From: Candidatus Intricatilinea gracilis
GTDB taxonomy: Bacteria; Pseudomonadota; Gammaproteobacteria; Burkholderiales; Burkholderiaceae_C
Assembly: GCA_016702605.1 (NCBI GenBank)
Contig: JADJDQ010000003.1
Span: 1-64,000 of the forward strand
Direction: 5' to 3'
Length of the DNA: 64,000 nucleotides
Shown here: one piece after another, positions 16,415 to 24,383 of the stretch
Layout: every line of letters starts with the position of its first letter
How positions within the stretch are numbered: position 1 is the first letter of the stretch
Notes under the pieces: generated by a model
Seen by the model: the letters and a program-made list of their open reading frames with translations, nothing else
Database searches by the model: none
What the model was told of the DNA's origin: nothing
Program-made: the position numbers and the translations under genes

Positions 16415-17494
16415 TCACACCGCCTCGGCATAGGCCGAAGGCAAGCCGCCTGACATCTGACCCAGCGGTGCGGCGCGCGAACCATCGCGTGCATAGACGC
16501 GGCTGCGCACGGTCACGTCCTTGAGCTTGAGCAGCTTCTTGTCGACCGTGAGTGCAGCGCGCCAAAGCAGTTGCAGGCGGCCGACGTCGGGTTCGACCAA
16601 GACCATCTCCAGCCGTGGCTCTAGCGGCGTCTTCTTGCCGTCGAAATCGGCCACCAGGTCCAGGCCACAGGCGGGCAGGTCGAATTGCATCGATCCGCCG
16701 TGAAAGCCGATCAGCTCGACCGCTTCATCACCTTCGAGCCAGGCCGGCGAGATCAGCCCCGAGGGGGCGACCTGGAAGTAGCGCGGGTCGAAGTCCAGCG
16801 GCAGATACGGCGCTCGGCCGGTCACCCAGGCTTCGTCGTAGGTACCGGCATGGCTGCGACGCGGTTGCCAGGTTGGTGCAATGGGCGCAAAACACACCGG
16901 CGCCGGGCGGTCCTGTGGCCGGGACAACAGCGCCGCAGGGTCTTCGAGATTGGGCAGCGGCTGCAGGTCAGCGGGTTGGGACTTGTTCGCGACCAGGCCC
17001 CGGCCGACCGGATTGCGAGGCTCGTGGTCGGGCACCTCGTCACCCTGGGCAGCGCAGACACCGCCCCATGCCAGTTCCCAACGCAGCGGCATACGCTCCC
17101 ACGGCTGGGGATCCGAGGGCCGCCACTGGCCACCACGTTTTTGCCAGACCCGATCGCCGAACACCCGGATGCAACGCGCCACCGGGCCGACGCGCAGGCT
17201 CACATCGGCCACATGGGTGCCGGGATCGGGTGCGACCGCGTGGCCCACCAGCAACACGTCGGTCGACGGTTTGCTCAGCGCGAATTCACCCACCGCACGG
17301 ATGCTGCTGCTCACCGGCTCACCCCAGAACACGTCGGCGGCCAGCAACTGCGCCTGCTTGGCAGCAAGTTCGACGCCGTGAGCATCGAAGCTGAACGTGG
17401 CCTTGACAACCATGTAAGCCGTCTCCACGCCCGTCGGGTCGGGGAAGACCGACAGCGAGGCCACGAAGGGCGTGTGGTTGACGACTTGCAGCAT
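16415..17494 (-). CDS. DUF2169 domain protein, putative effector adaptor
   Basis: Protein of 359 residues starting MLQVVNHTPFVASLSVFPD, the characteristic DUF2169 opening, with VGHAVAPDP (103-111), ELAWGG and a long run of beta-rich sequence (YDEAWVTGRAPYLPLDFD). DUF2169 proteins act as adaptors or chaperones that help load PAAR-type effectors on VgrG in characterised T6SSs. Its position between vgrG and the ketosynthase-like and PAAR-like genes supports that. The start ATG at 17492-17494 follows the vgrG stop by 25 bases; an open extension upstream is out of register with any family member. Confidence 0.85.
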   Translation of the reverse strand: MLQVVNHTPFVASLSVFPDPTGVETAYMVVKATFSFDAHGVELAAKQAQLLAADVFWGEPVSSSIRAVGEFALSKPSTDVLLVGHAVAPDPGTHVADVSLRVGPVARCIRVFGDRVWQKRGGQWRPSDPQPWERMPLRWELAWGGVCAAQGDEVPDHEPRNPVGRGLVANKSQPADLQPLPNLEDPAALLSRPQDRPAPVCFAPIAPTWQPRRSHAGTYDEAWVTGRAPYLPLDFDPRYFQVAPSGLISPAWLEGDEAVELIGFHGGSMQFDLPACGLDLVADFDGKKTPLEPRLEMVLVEPDVGRLQLLWRAALTVDKKLLKLKDVTVRSRVYARDGSRAAPLGQMSGGLPSAYAEAV

Positions 17495-17519
17495 GGTGGT
17501 GAAGCGCCGAGCGGCCCGC

Positions 17520-19832
17520 TCAGTTCTGCGCGATCTTGGAGCCCTTGAGCACCAGGTCGCTCGAGGCCTTGACGCCGATCTTGCCGCTGCCCGACAGGGT
17601 GATGTCCTTGCCCTTGATCTGGATGGTGCCGTCCTTCTTGAGCGTGATGCTGGCGTCACCGGTCTTGAGAGTGATCTCGTCGGCGGCTTCGAGATAGAAC
17701 TTCTTGCCCACCTGCAGCTTGTCGTCCTTGCCGATCGACGTGCTGCGGGCCTCGGCCACGTTGGTGGTCTGCCCGCCACCCACGTTGATGCTGCGGTCGC
17801 CGCCCACGTCGGTGGACTGCTTGGCGCCCACGCTGGTGCTTTGATCGGCGCCGACGCTGGTGCTCTGGTTGGCGCCTACCGTGATGGTCTGCGCCGCACC
17901 CACGGCCACCACCTGGGCGGCGCCGATGGCGATCTCCTGCGCAGCGCCGATGGCGATGCTTTCGTTCACCCCGACGGCATGGGTGCGTTGCATGGCCACC
18001 GTGGCGGTTTCGCTGCCACCCACCGTGATGCTGCGGTTGGAGCCGATCGTGATGCTCTCGTTCGAGCCCACCATCTCGGTGCGATTCACGCCGATGGTGA
18101 TCGTCTCGTTGTTGTCCACCGTCTCAGTGCGGTCGTGTTTGACGTGGGTGGTCTCGTCATGGTCCACCGTCTTGGTGCGGTCGTGGCCGACCCAGTGGGT
18201 TTCGTCGTTCTCGACCTCGATGTCCTGGTTTTTCTCGGCGTGAATCCAGAGTTGTTCGCTGCCCTTCTTGTCCTCGAAGCGCAGGGCGTTGGCAGTGCCG
18301 TAGGAGCCGCCTTGCGACGACCGGGTGAGCACACCGCTTTGTGTGGCGTTGGCGGGCAGGTCCCAGGGCGGCATCTGTTCGGCGTTGTAGACGCGCCCGG
18401 TGATGAGCGGCTGGTCGGGGTCGCCTTCGAGAAAGTCGACCACCACCTCCTGACCGATGCGCGGTATTTGCATGAAGCCGAAGTTCTTGCCGGCCCAGGG
18501 CTGGCTCACACGCACCCAGCAGCTGCTTTTCTCGTCGCGTTTGCCGTAGCGGTCCCAGTGGAACTGCACCTTCACTCGGCCGTACTTGTCGGTGAAGATC
18601 TCCTCACCCGCTGGCCCCACCACCACTGCCGTCTGCGGCCCCTGCACCACCGGCTTGCGCGTGCGCTCGCCGGGGCGGAACTGCTGCGCCGCCGGGATGG
18701 CCGAGAACTCGCATTCGAAATGCGACTGGGCGTGGGCCGAGCCGTGTTCGGCCAGCTGCGCATGCACGTCCAGGTCGGTGATGAGGTATTCGGCGTTGAG
18801 CTTGTCGCGCGGGTGCCGGGTGATCTTCAGGCGCCGGCCCACCTCCACCCCCAGCGCATTGGCATGGGCATGGTGGCGGATGAAACGCGTCTGCAGCGCG
18901 TCGGCCATGTTGTCGGCGTACTGGCTGCCGTCGGCGGACTGGATGTAGTCGCCTTCGAAGTCGAACACCTCGTAGTCGCTGTGGCTATAGCTGCGCTCGC
19001 GCACCGCGTCGACCTTGAGCGACGTCGACGGCCGCTCGAAGTCGTAGCTCGTCAGCGCCACCTTGCCGGTCTTCACGCCTTCGGCAAAGCTCCAGCGCGT
19101 GGCGAACTCCTTGTCGGGCGGGGCATGCGCCAGATCTTCGGTGTAGGGCAACGAGGCGCAATGCGGCGAGGCATCGTGCGCGCCGGTGGCATCCACCAGC
19201 ACCACCTTGTGTGCGCCGTCGCTGTGCTCCACGTACCAGTAGATGCCCTCCTCCTCGAGCAGGCGGGCCACGAAGTTGTAGTCGCTCTCGCGGTACTGCA
19301 CGCAGTAGCCGAGCTTGCGGTAACTGCGAAACAGCTTGAACTCGAAGCTGGCAATCGGGTGGTCGCCGAACACCGCCTTGACGATGTCGGGCACCGTCTG
19401 GTCCTGGAAGATGCGGCAGTCCGCCGTGCGCGTCAGAAACCACAACCACGGCACCACCACCGCGCGGTACGAGAAGTAGCGCCCCTGCCCCGCCCCGCCG
19501 AACTGCTGCGCGGCGCTGGCGGCCAGACCGGCCGCCGAACCCGACGTCGGACCAGCCCGGCCACCCGCGCCGCCCTGCGAGGCCTGCGCCACCGGCCGCC
19601 CCATGCCGAAGCGGCTCACCAGCCCGCTGAAGTGGCGCTTGGCGCCGTCACGCAGCAGCACCGACACGGTGAGCGGTTGGCCCAGCAATGCGAGCGGATC
19701 CAGCCCCGACTTGGGGCTGAGCAGATCGAGTTCGAGTTCACCCAGCGAGCTCAGACCGGCGCGGTAATGCATGGACTCGAAGAACAAGTCCTGAGCCGGC
19801 AAGGGGCTGCTGACGGTGATCGGGTTGGCCAT
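17520..19832 (-). CDS. vgrG: T6SS spike protein VgrG (TssI)
   Basis: Trimeric spike of 770 residues. A gp27-like base covers about 1-390 (SPLPAQDLFFESMHYR, then CQYRESDYNFVARLLEEEG as CVQYRESDYNFVARLLEEEG). A gp5-like OB domain follows (KYGRVKVQFHWDRYGKRDE, then WVRVSQPWAGKNFG). The C-terminus is a long beta-helix of octapeptide-like repeats such as STSVGADQ and STDVGGDR, ending in SSDLVLKGSKI. There is no C-terminal toxin domain, so this is a structural VgrG that relies on separate effectors. It is preceded by a TPR-methyltransferase gene and followed by DUF2169. Confidence 0.96.
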   Translation of the reverse strand: MANPITVSSPLPAQDLFFESMHYRAGLSSLGELELDLLSPKSGLDPLALLGQPLTVSVLLRDGAKRHFSGLVSRFGMGRPVAQASQGGAGGRAGPTSGSAAGLAASAAQQFGGAGQGRYFSYRAVVVPWLWFLTRTADCRIFQDQTVPDIVKAVFGDHPIASFEFKLFRSYRKLGYCVQYRESDYNFVARLLEEEGIYWYVEHSDGAHKVVLVDATGAHDASPHCASLPYTEDLAHAPPDKEFATRWSFAEGVKTGKVALTSYDFERPSTSLKVDAVRERSYSHSDYEVFDFEGDYIQSADGSQYADNMADALQTRFIRHHAHANALGVEVGRRLKITRHPRDKLNAEYLITDLDVHAQLAEHGSAHAQSHFECEFSAIPAAQQFRPGERTRKPVVQGPQTAVVVGPAGEEIFTDKYGRVKVQFHWDRYGKRDEKSSCWVRVSQPWAGKNFGFMQIPRIGQEVVVDFLEGDPDQPLITGRVYNAEQMPPWDLPANATQSGVLTRSSQGGSYGTANALRFEDKKGSEQLWIHAEKNQDIEVENDETHWVGHDRTKTVDHDETTHVKHDRTETVDNNETITIGVNRTEMVGSNESITIGSNRSITVGGSETATVAMQRTHAVGVNESIAIGAAQEIAIGAAQVVAVGAAQTITVGANQSTSVGADQSTSVGAKQSTDVGGDRSINVGGGQTTNVAEARSTSIGKDDKLQVGKKFYLEAADEITLKTGDASITLKKDGTIQIKGKDITLSGSGKIGVKASSDLVLKGSKIAQN

Positions 19833-19958
19833 GAAGCGCTGCGTTGTTCACTGCAGGGTAGAAAGCCACCTCCGGCGGGTAAAGCGACGAAAGTCACCGT
19901 CGGCTGGCCGCGGTCATCACCACCGTCGGCAAGCGGTCATTGCCGAAGCCGACGCTGC

Positions 19959-21311
19959 TCAGGCCCGCCGGGCCGCCACCAGCCAGCCGTGTACCGGCTT
20001 GCCACCTTCCTGGCGCAGCACCACGGCGTCGATATCGACCACGGCCAGGCCCGCGGTGTCGAGCGTGGCTCGCACATGGGCGCGGGCATGCGCATAACGT
20101 CCATGTGGCTGCAGGCGGAACGGCTGATCCACCTCGTTGGCCAGCGCCTCGACCGTGAACACCAGCCAGCCGTGCGGCCGCAGCGCCTGCGCCGTGGCGT
20201 GCATGAAGGCCTGCAGATCACCGAAGTAGCACAAGGTGTCGGCCGACAGCACCACATCCCACTGGCCCGGCGAGAGTTGCAGGAACTCGGTGAGTTCCGC
20301 CTTGTAGAGGTCGGCGTAGACGCCCTTGGTCTGCGCCTGGTCGAGCATGCCGCGCGACAGGTCGACACCTGCCAGCGTGCGCGCCCAGGGCGCCACCAGC
20401 GGGCCACACAATCCCGTGCCGCAACCAGCGTCCAGCACGACCAATTGGGCGGCAGGCGGCGGCAGGTGGCGCTGCAGCATGGTGGCACACAGTTGCGGCG
20501 CCTTGTATTCGAGCCGTTCGGTCAGTTGCTGCTCGAAGCTGGCAGCAAATCGGTCGAAGGTGTATTCGACATAGTCGTCGGGCGCACGCTGCGGCGTGTT
20601 CACGCCCGAACAGGCCGCGTACATGTGGCGCGCCACCGGGTGCTCGGGCTCGCGCTGCAACCATTGGCGAAACACCTCGGCCGCCTCGGCGATCTTGCCC
20701 ACCGTGTAGTAGGTGATGCCCAGCATCTTGCGCCCGTCGGTGTTGCCGGGCATGAGTTCGAGTGCGGTGATGTAGCAGCGGATGGCACCCTCGAGATCAC
20801 CCTGCGCGGCACACAACAGGCCCAGGTTGTTGTGGGCGTTGACATGCCGGGCGTGGATCGCGATGGCGCGTTCGTAGGCCACCCGGGCTTCGTCGTAGCG
20901 CTTTTGCACCTTGTACAGCGCGCCCAGGTTGTTGTGCAGGTCGGCCGCCTCGGTGCTCTGCGGCTCGGCCAGCGCCAGGGCGCGCTGATACGCCAGCGTG
21001 GCCGGCAGCAGATCGCCGCGCGAGGCGTGGATGTTGCCCAGGTTGTTGTACGCGCCGGCGTAGCTCGGGTCACGATCGAGCGCTTGCTCGATGCAGCCGA
21101 TGCCTTCCTCGGCCTGGCCGCGCTGGTACAGCAACATGCCCAGGAAGTGCAACGCGTCGGGCAAGCCGGGCGAAGCCTGGAGGATGCGCCGGTACAGCGT
21201 CTCCGCCCCGTCGTACAGCCGGTTCTGCTGCATCTCGATGGCCATCTTCAGCGCATCGGCCAGCGTCACTTCGGCGGGGGCGGGCTGCGCTGCGTCGGTC
21301 TGAGTCGTCAT
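19959..21311 (-). CDS. TPR-repeat SAM-dependent methyltransferase
   Basis: Protein of 450 residues with at least six TPR units (about 15-250; motifs such as YAGAYNNLGNIHASRGD and HVNAHNNLGLLCAAQGD) fused to a class I methyltransferase (about 300-450). The SAM-binding loop is VVLDAGCGTGLCGPL, followed by DVVLSADTLCYFGDL. The target is unknown. Its place between an unrecognised protein and vgrG suggests modification or chaperoning of a secreted T6SS component, but it could be a bystander. The ATG at 21309-21311 (MTTQTDAAQPAP) is chosen over a longer frame whose extra 51 residues are low in family similarity. No strong Shine-Dalgarno is visible. Confidence 0.8.
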   Translation of the reverse strand: MTTQTDAAQPAPAEVTLADALKMAIEMQQNRLYDGAETLYRRILQASPGLPDALHFLGMLLYQRGQAEEGIGCIEQALDRDPSYAGAYNNLGNIHASRGDLLPATLAYQRALALAEPQSTEAADLHNNLGALYKVQKRYDEARVAYERAIAIHARHVNAHNNLGLLCAAQGDLEGAIRCYITALELMPGNTDGRKMLGITYYTVGKIAEAAEVFRQWLQREPEHPVARHMYAACSGVNTPQRAPDDYVEYTFDRFAASFEQQLTERLEYKAPQLCATMLQRHLPPPAAQLVVLDAGCGTGLCGPLVAPWARTLAGVDLSRGMLDQAQTKGVYADLYKAELTEFLQLSPGQWDVVLSADTLCYFGDLQAFMHATAQALRPHGWLVFTVEALANEVDQPFRLQPHGRYAHARAHVRATLDTAGLAVVDIDAVVLRQEGGKPVHGWLVAARRA

Positions 21312-21491
21312 GGTGTGCGGCCTGGGCGAGTGGCAACTGTGGGGCTCGCCAATTTCAACATCAGCCGCCGCCAGGCAGCGCATCCCAAGGTCACATGGCA
21401 CAGCAGGCCAGCCATGGCAGGCCGTGTCCCGGACCTGCGCGAGACGACGCAGGCGTCCGGACATGCCGGGACAGCCCAGGCACTCTGGCGC

Positions 21492-23036
21492 TCAAGCATT
21501 CAGGAACCCCAGCGCGAACTGCCAGGCCTTTTCACCCGTACCGAGTTCCTTGCTGTGGCTCTGAGCCATCTTGAGCAGGCCGTCGACGACCGGGTCGGCG
21601 CTGGTGAAGTTGTAGCCGCAATCGTTGAGGTAGCCGGCACCCCAGACCTTGAGTTCGTCGACGTACTTGCAGCCGGCGTCGAACTCGTTTTGCGACACGA
21701 TGTTGTCGTCGCCCCTGTACATCTGCAGGAAGTGCTGCTTGTCGCCGCAGATGCCAGTGTTGAGCGCCAGCACCGACAAGGCCGGCATGTCGACCGCATA
21801 ACTCTTGAACCAGTTGTTGAAGGCGATGGGGCGGGTGTGCAATGCGTTGGCCTCACCGCGCACAGTCCAGAGCTCGCGCGCCTGCTTGAAGAAGGCACGC
21901 ATGCGCACGATCTCGATGAGTTTCCAGATCGTCTTGACCACCGCCTCGACCAGCGACACCACCAGCGAGCCGATGGCCGACGCGCCCGACGAGGCAAACT
22001 CGAGCCCCAGCTTGAGCCCGCCCTTGAGTGTGTCGTACAGCCCGGCACCGATGCTGAACCACATGGCCCGGCGGATCGCCTGGATGATGGTGCCGGGGTG
22101 GCCCGCCAACACCGCCACGTCGCGGCCCTGCAGCCATTCCTTGAACTTGGTGATGCCCGAATCCACCGTGTTGGCCACGCCCTTGGCAATGTCCAGCCCC
22201 GCACCGATGAACGGCGCCACCGCAGCGAGGAACTTGCCGGCCAGGAAGTCGCAGATCTTGCGCAGCACGCCGGGCAGGTTGTCCAGCAGTGCCTGGCCGG
22301 GGTCGGCGATCATGCCGGTGATCCTTTCGCGTGCCGCAGCCAGCTGGGCGCGGATCAGCTCGATCACCTTCAGGCCGAACTGGTAGATGGTTTCGCGCAG
22401 CGACTGCCACATGCGCTGGATGCGCTCGCTGGCGGGCAGCTTCACCGGCGCGTCGATCAGCTGGTCGCTGCTCACGGTCTGCTCGCCCTTGCGCGAGCGG
22501 ATCTTGTTCTCGACCTTGTCGGCTGCCTTGCTCATCAGGTCACGGCTCTTCTCGAGCCCGGTGCCGATCTTCTCGCCCACGTCACCGACGTCGCCGAAGT
22601 CCATGCCCGCCGACGTCACGTCGAGCGCACCGTTGAGCACGATCTTGAAGATGCTGTCGCTGCAGTCGAGCTTGCCGAACAGGTAGATCACGCCGAGACG
22701 CGCGTTGATCAGCGCCGGGTCCATGAACGACGGTGTGCCGCGCAAGGCATCGTTGTCGGCGCCGCCGCTCAACTCTGCGTCGAGCAGCGTGATCAGCTCG
22801 TTCTTGTTGCGCCCGCTGCCCTTCCAGGTGTCGTCGTCACCCTTGGAAGCCTTCCACGCCGCAAAGGCCTGCTCGAGCTTGGCCAGCTGCATCACCGAGG
22901 GCGTGCGTTCGTAGAGCAACAACTCGTTGTCGACCGCACGCAAGGCCGTGCTACGGGCGCGCAGCAGCATCGAGGTGCCCTTGAGCCATTCGGCGTGTTT
23001 GACCAGTAGGGGTGTGGTGGAGTCAGTGCCGCCCAT
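21492..23036 (-). CDS. unrecognised helical protein in the T6SS effector section
   Basis: Protein of 514 residues that I do not recognise as a named family. It has a helical N-terminus with the pattern LAKLEQAFAAWKASKG then WKGSGRNKNE (51-80). A charged segment covers 155-245. Glycine- and alanine-rich amphipathic or hydrophobic helices at about 266-296 and 322-378 (FSIGAGLYDTLKGGLKLG, SLVVSLVEAVVKTIWKLI) could insert in or lie on a membrane. There is no signal peptide. A strong Shine-Dalgarno (AGGAGGT) precedes the ATG. It sits between the aspzincin-like peptidase and the TPR-methyltransferase, so it may be an effector or an immunity/chaperone partner; this is inference. Confidence 0.6.
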   Translation of the reverse strand: MGGTDSTTPLLVKHAEWLKGTSMLLRARSTALRAVDNELLLYERTPSVMQLAKLEQAFAAWKASKGDDDTWKGSGRNKNELITLLDAELSGGADNDALRGTPSFMDPALINARLGVIYLFGKLDCSDSIFKIVLNGALDVTSAGMDFGDVGDVGEKIGTGLEKSRDLMSKAADKVENKIRSRKGEQTVSSDQLIDAPVKLPASERIQRMWQSLRETIYQFGLKVIELIRAQLAAARERITGMIADPGQALLDNLPGVLRKICDFLAGKFLAAVAPFIGAGLDIAKGVANTVDSGITKFKEWLQGRDVAVLAGHPGTIIQAIRRAMWFSIGAGLYDTLKGGLKLGLEFASSGASAIGSLVVSLVEAVVKTIWKLIEIVRMRAFFKQARELWTVRGEANALHTRPIAFNNWFKSYAVDMPALSVLALNTGICGDKQHFLQMYRGDDNIVSQNEFDAGCKYVDELKVWGAGYLNDCGYNFTSADPVVDGLLKMAQSHSKELGTGEKAWQFALGFLNA

Positions 23037-23248
23037 GAATACCTCCTGTCAGAAGAATTGTCTGCTGCCGTTGCCCAGGTGCAGAGCCGCAGCGATGCGC
23101 AGCGGCTTGCCTCGACTGACCAGCCGCTGATCTGACGCCCTGGATGAATGATTGCCACCACCAGGCACGGATTCCGTCCACGCCAGGCCGTGTAGTGGCC
23201 ATCCCGGGGATCAGCTCGAATCGGCTTGCCGAGCGCGGTGCTCGCGAC

Positions 23249-24178
23249 TCAGGCGATCAGCAACATGTCGGTGTTCTTCGGGTCCTGCGAAAACGGACCA
23301 CGGCTCTTCATCTCTTCCTCGGTGAAGTAGCGCCAGTCGTTGGCCGTGTCGATGCCACGGTATTCGCAGATGTAGAACGCCCAGTTGTCGGCGTTGTTGA
23401 GGGCCTTGGAGCATTCACGCGGGTCTTGCGAGAGCTGAATGCACTTGACGCCATAAGCGTCCTCGGCCCCGAACTTGGCATCGACGGTACCGAGGATCCA
23501 GTGTGTCAACTCATGCACGATGGTCGCCACCCTTTCACCCCAGCTATAACGTGTATACGAGAAACCCTTCCCAAGCTGGATGCGACAGACGGGGCCACCC
23601 TTCAACCTGCCCTTGACCTTCGGATCGATGCCGCCCAGGAATTCCCCGCCCACGACCTCGAATACTGCGGTTGTCAGGCACTCGACTCCACTGCTCAGTT
23701 CACTGCAACGCTGGTGAATCTTCGCCAGTTCGGATCCCTTGGACGTTGCGATGGTGCCGAACCACTTCTTCACGAAGGCGTCGTTCTTGCCGTCGCTGGC
23801 AGCCTTGATCACAGCCACCGCCTTGTCGAACATCTTCTGCAGTTCGCTGACCTTGAACAGCTGCGACGAATACTTCGTCTTGCAGGCCGGGTGCACGATG
23901 GCCTCCGAAGCACCACTCTTGATCTTGCAGCCGGCAAACGCACCTTCGTTCTTGAAGCCGGTGAGGTCACCACTGGTCATGGCGATGCTGAGTTGCAACG
24001 TCTGCTTCGCAGGGTTGCCAAAGTTGGCGGTCCGAGTCTCGACGACGCGGCCTTCCAGCTTGACCGCTCCGCCGGACGCCGCCCCGATCGTGACTGCGTC
24101 GTTGGCCTTGAAGGGAGCGCCGGCGCTCGACTCACAGATGAACCACTGAGGACCTGTTTCGATGAGAACCAATGCCAT
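23249..24178 (-). CDS. aspzincin (M35-like) metallopeptidase, candidate T6SS effector
   Basis: Protein of 309 residues with a zinc-peptidase core: VHELTHW (HExxH at 222-226), GTVDAKFG then AEDAYG (230-243) and NADNWAFYI (262-270), the arrangement of deuterolysin and lysine-specific M35 enzymes. The N-terminal 110 residues are beta-rich and unrecognised. There is no signal peptide, consistent with T6SS export. The ATG at 24176-24178 has an AGGAG Shine-Dalgarno. G+C is modestly lower than the flanks (32 and 35 of 60 in two sampled lines). No typical immunity gene is adjacent; the following 514-residue protein is the only candidate partner. Confidence 0.7.
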   Translation of the reverse strand: MALVLIETGPQWFICESSAGAPFKANDAVTIGAASGGAVKLEGRVVETRTANFGNPAKQTLQLSIAMTSGDLTGFKNEGAFAGCKIKSGASEAIVHPACKTKYSSQLFKVSELQKMFDKAVAVIKAASDGKNDAFVKKWFGTIATSKGSELAKIHQRCSELSSGVECLTTAVFEVVGGEFLGGIDPKVKGRLKGGPVCRIQLGKGFSYTRYSWGERVATIVHELTHWILGTVDAKFGAEDAYGVKCIQLSQDPRECSKALNNADNWAFYICEYRGIDTANDWRYFTEEEMKSRGPFSQDPKNTDMLLIA

Positions 24179-24383
24179 CTCGCTACTCCTGAATGTGCCA
24201 CCCATGGCGGCGATGCCGAGCACCCGATGCAACCACCTCAGCCTGGACTCCTTTGCGGCGCCAGGTGAGCAAGGTTCAATCACATCCCTCCACACCCTGC
24301 TGGCGCACTCGTCGACATCTGCATTCGAGGCTGCGAAACCGGGCACGCAATCCCTTCGGGCAATGGACGTCTAGCCCGGAAAG

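Noticed and set aside
17830..18200. Repeated short sequences as a CRISPR or tandem-repeat array.
   Set aside because: They encode the octapeptide-like beta-helix of VgrG in frame, with no constant repeat/spacer structure.
17472..23009. A plus-strand open frame of more than 1800 codons.
   Set aside because: It lies exactly antisense to vgrG, the TPR-methyltransferase and the 514-residue protein gene, which have clear family motifs. The translation is His/Arg/Gly-rich without domains, as expected for antisense frames in GC-rich DNA.
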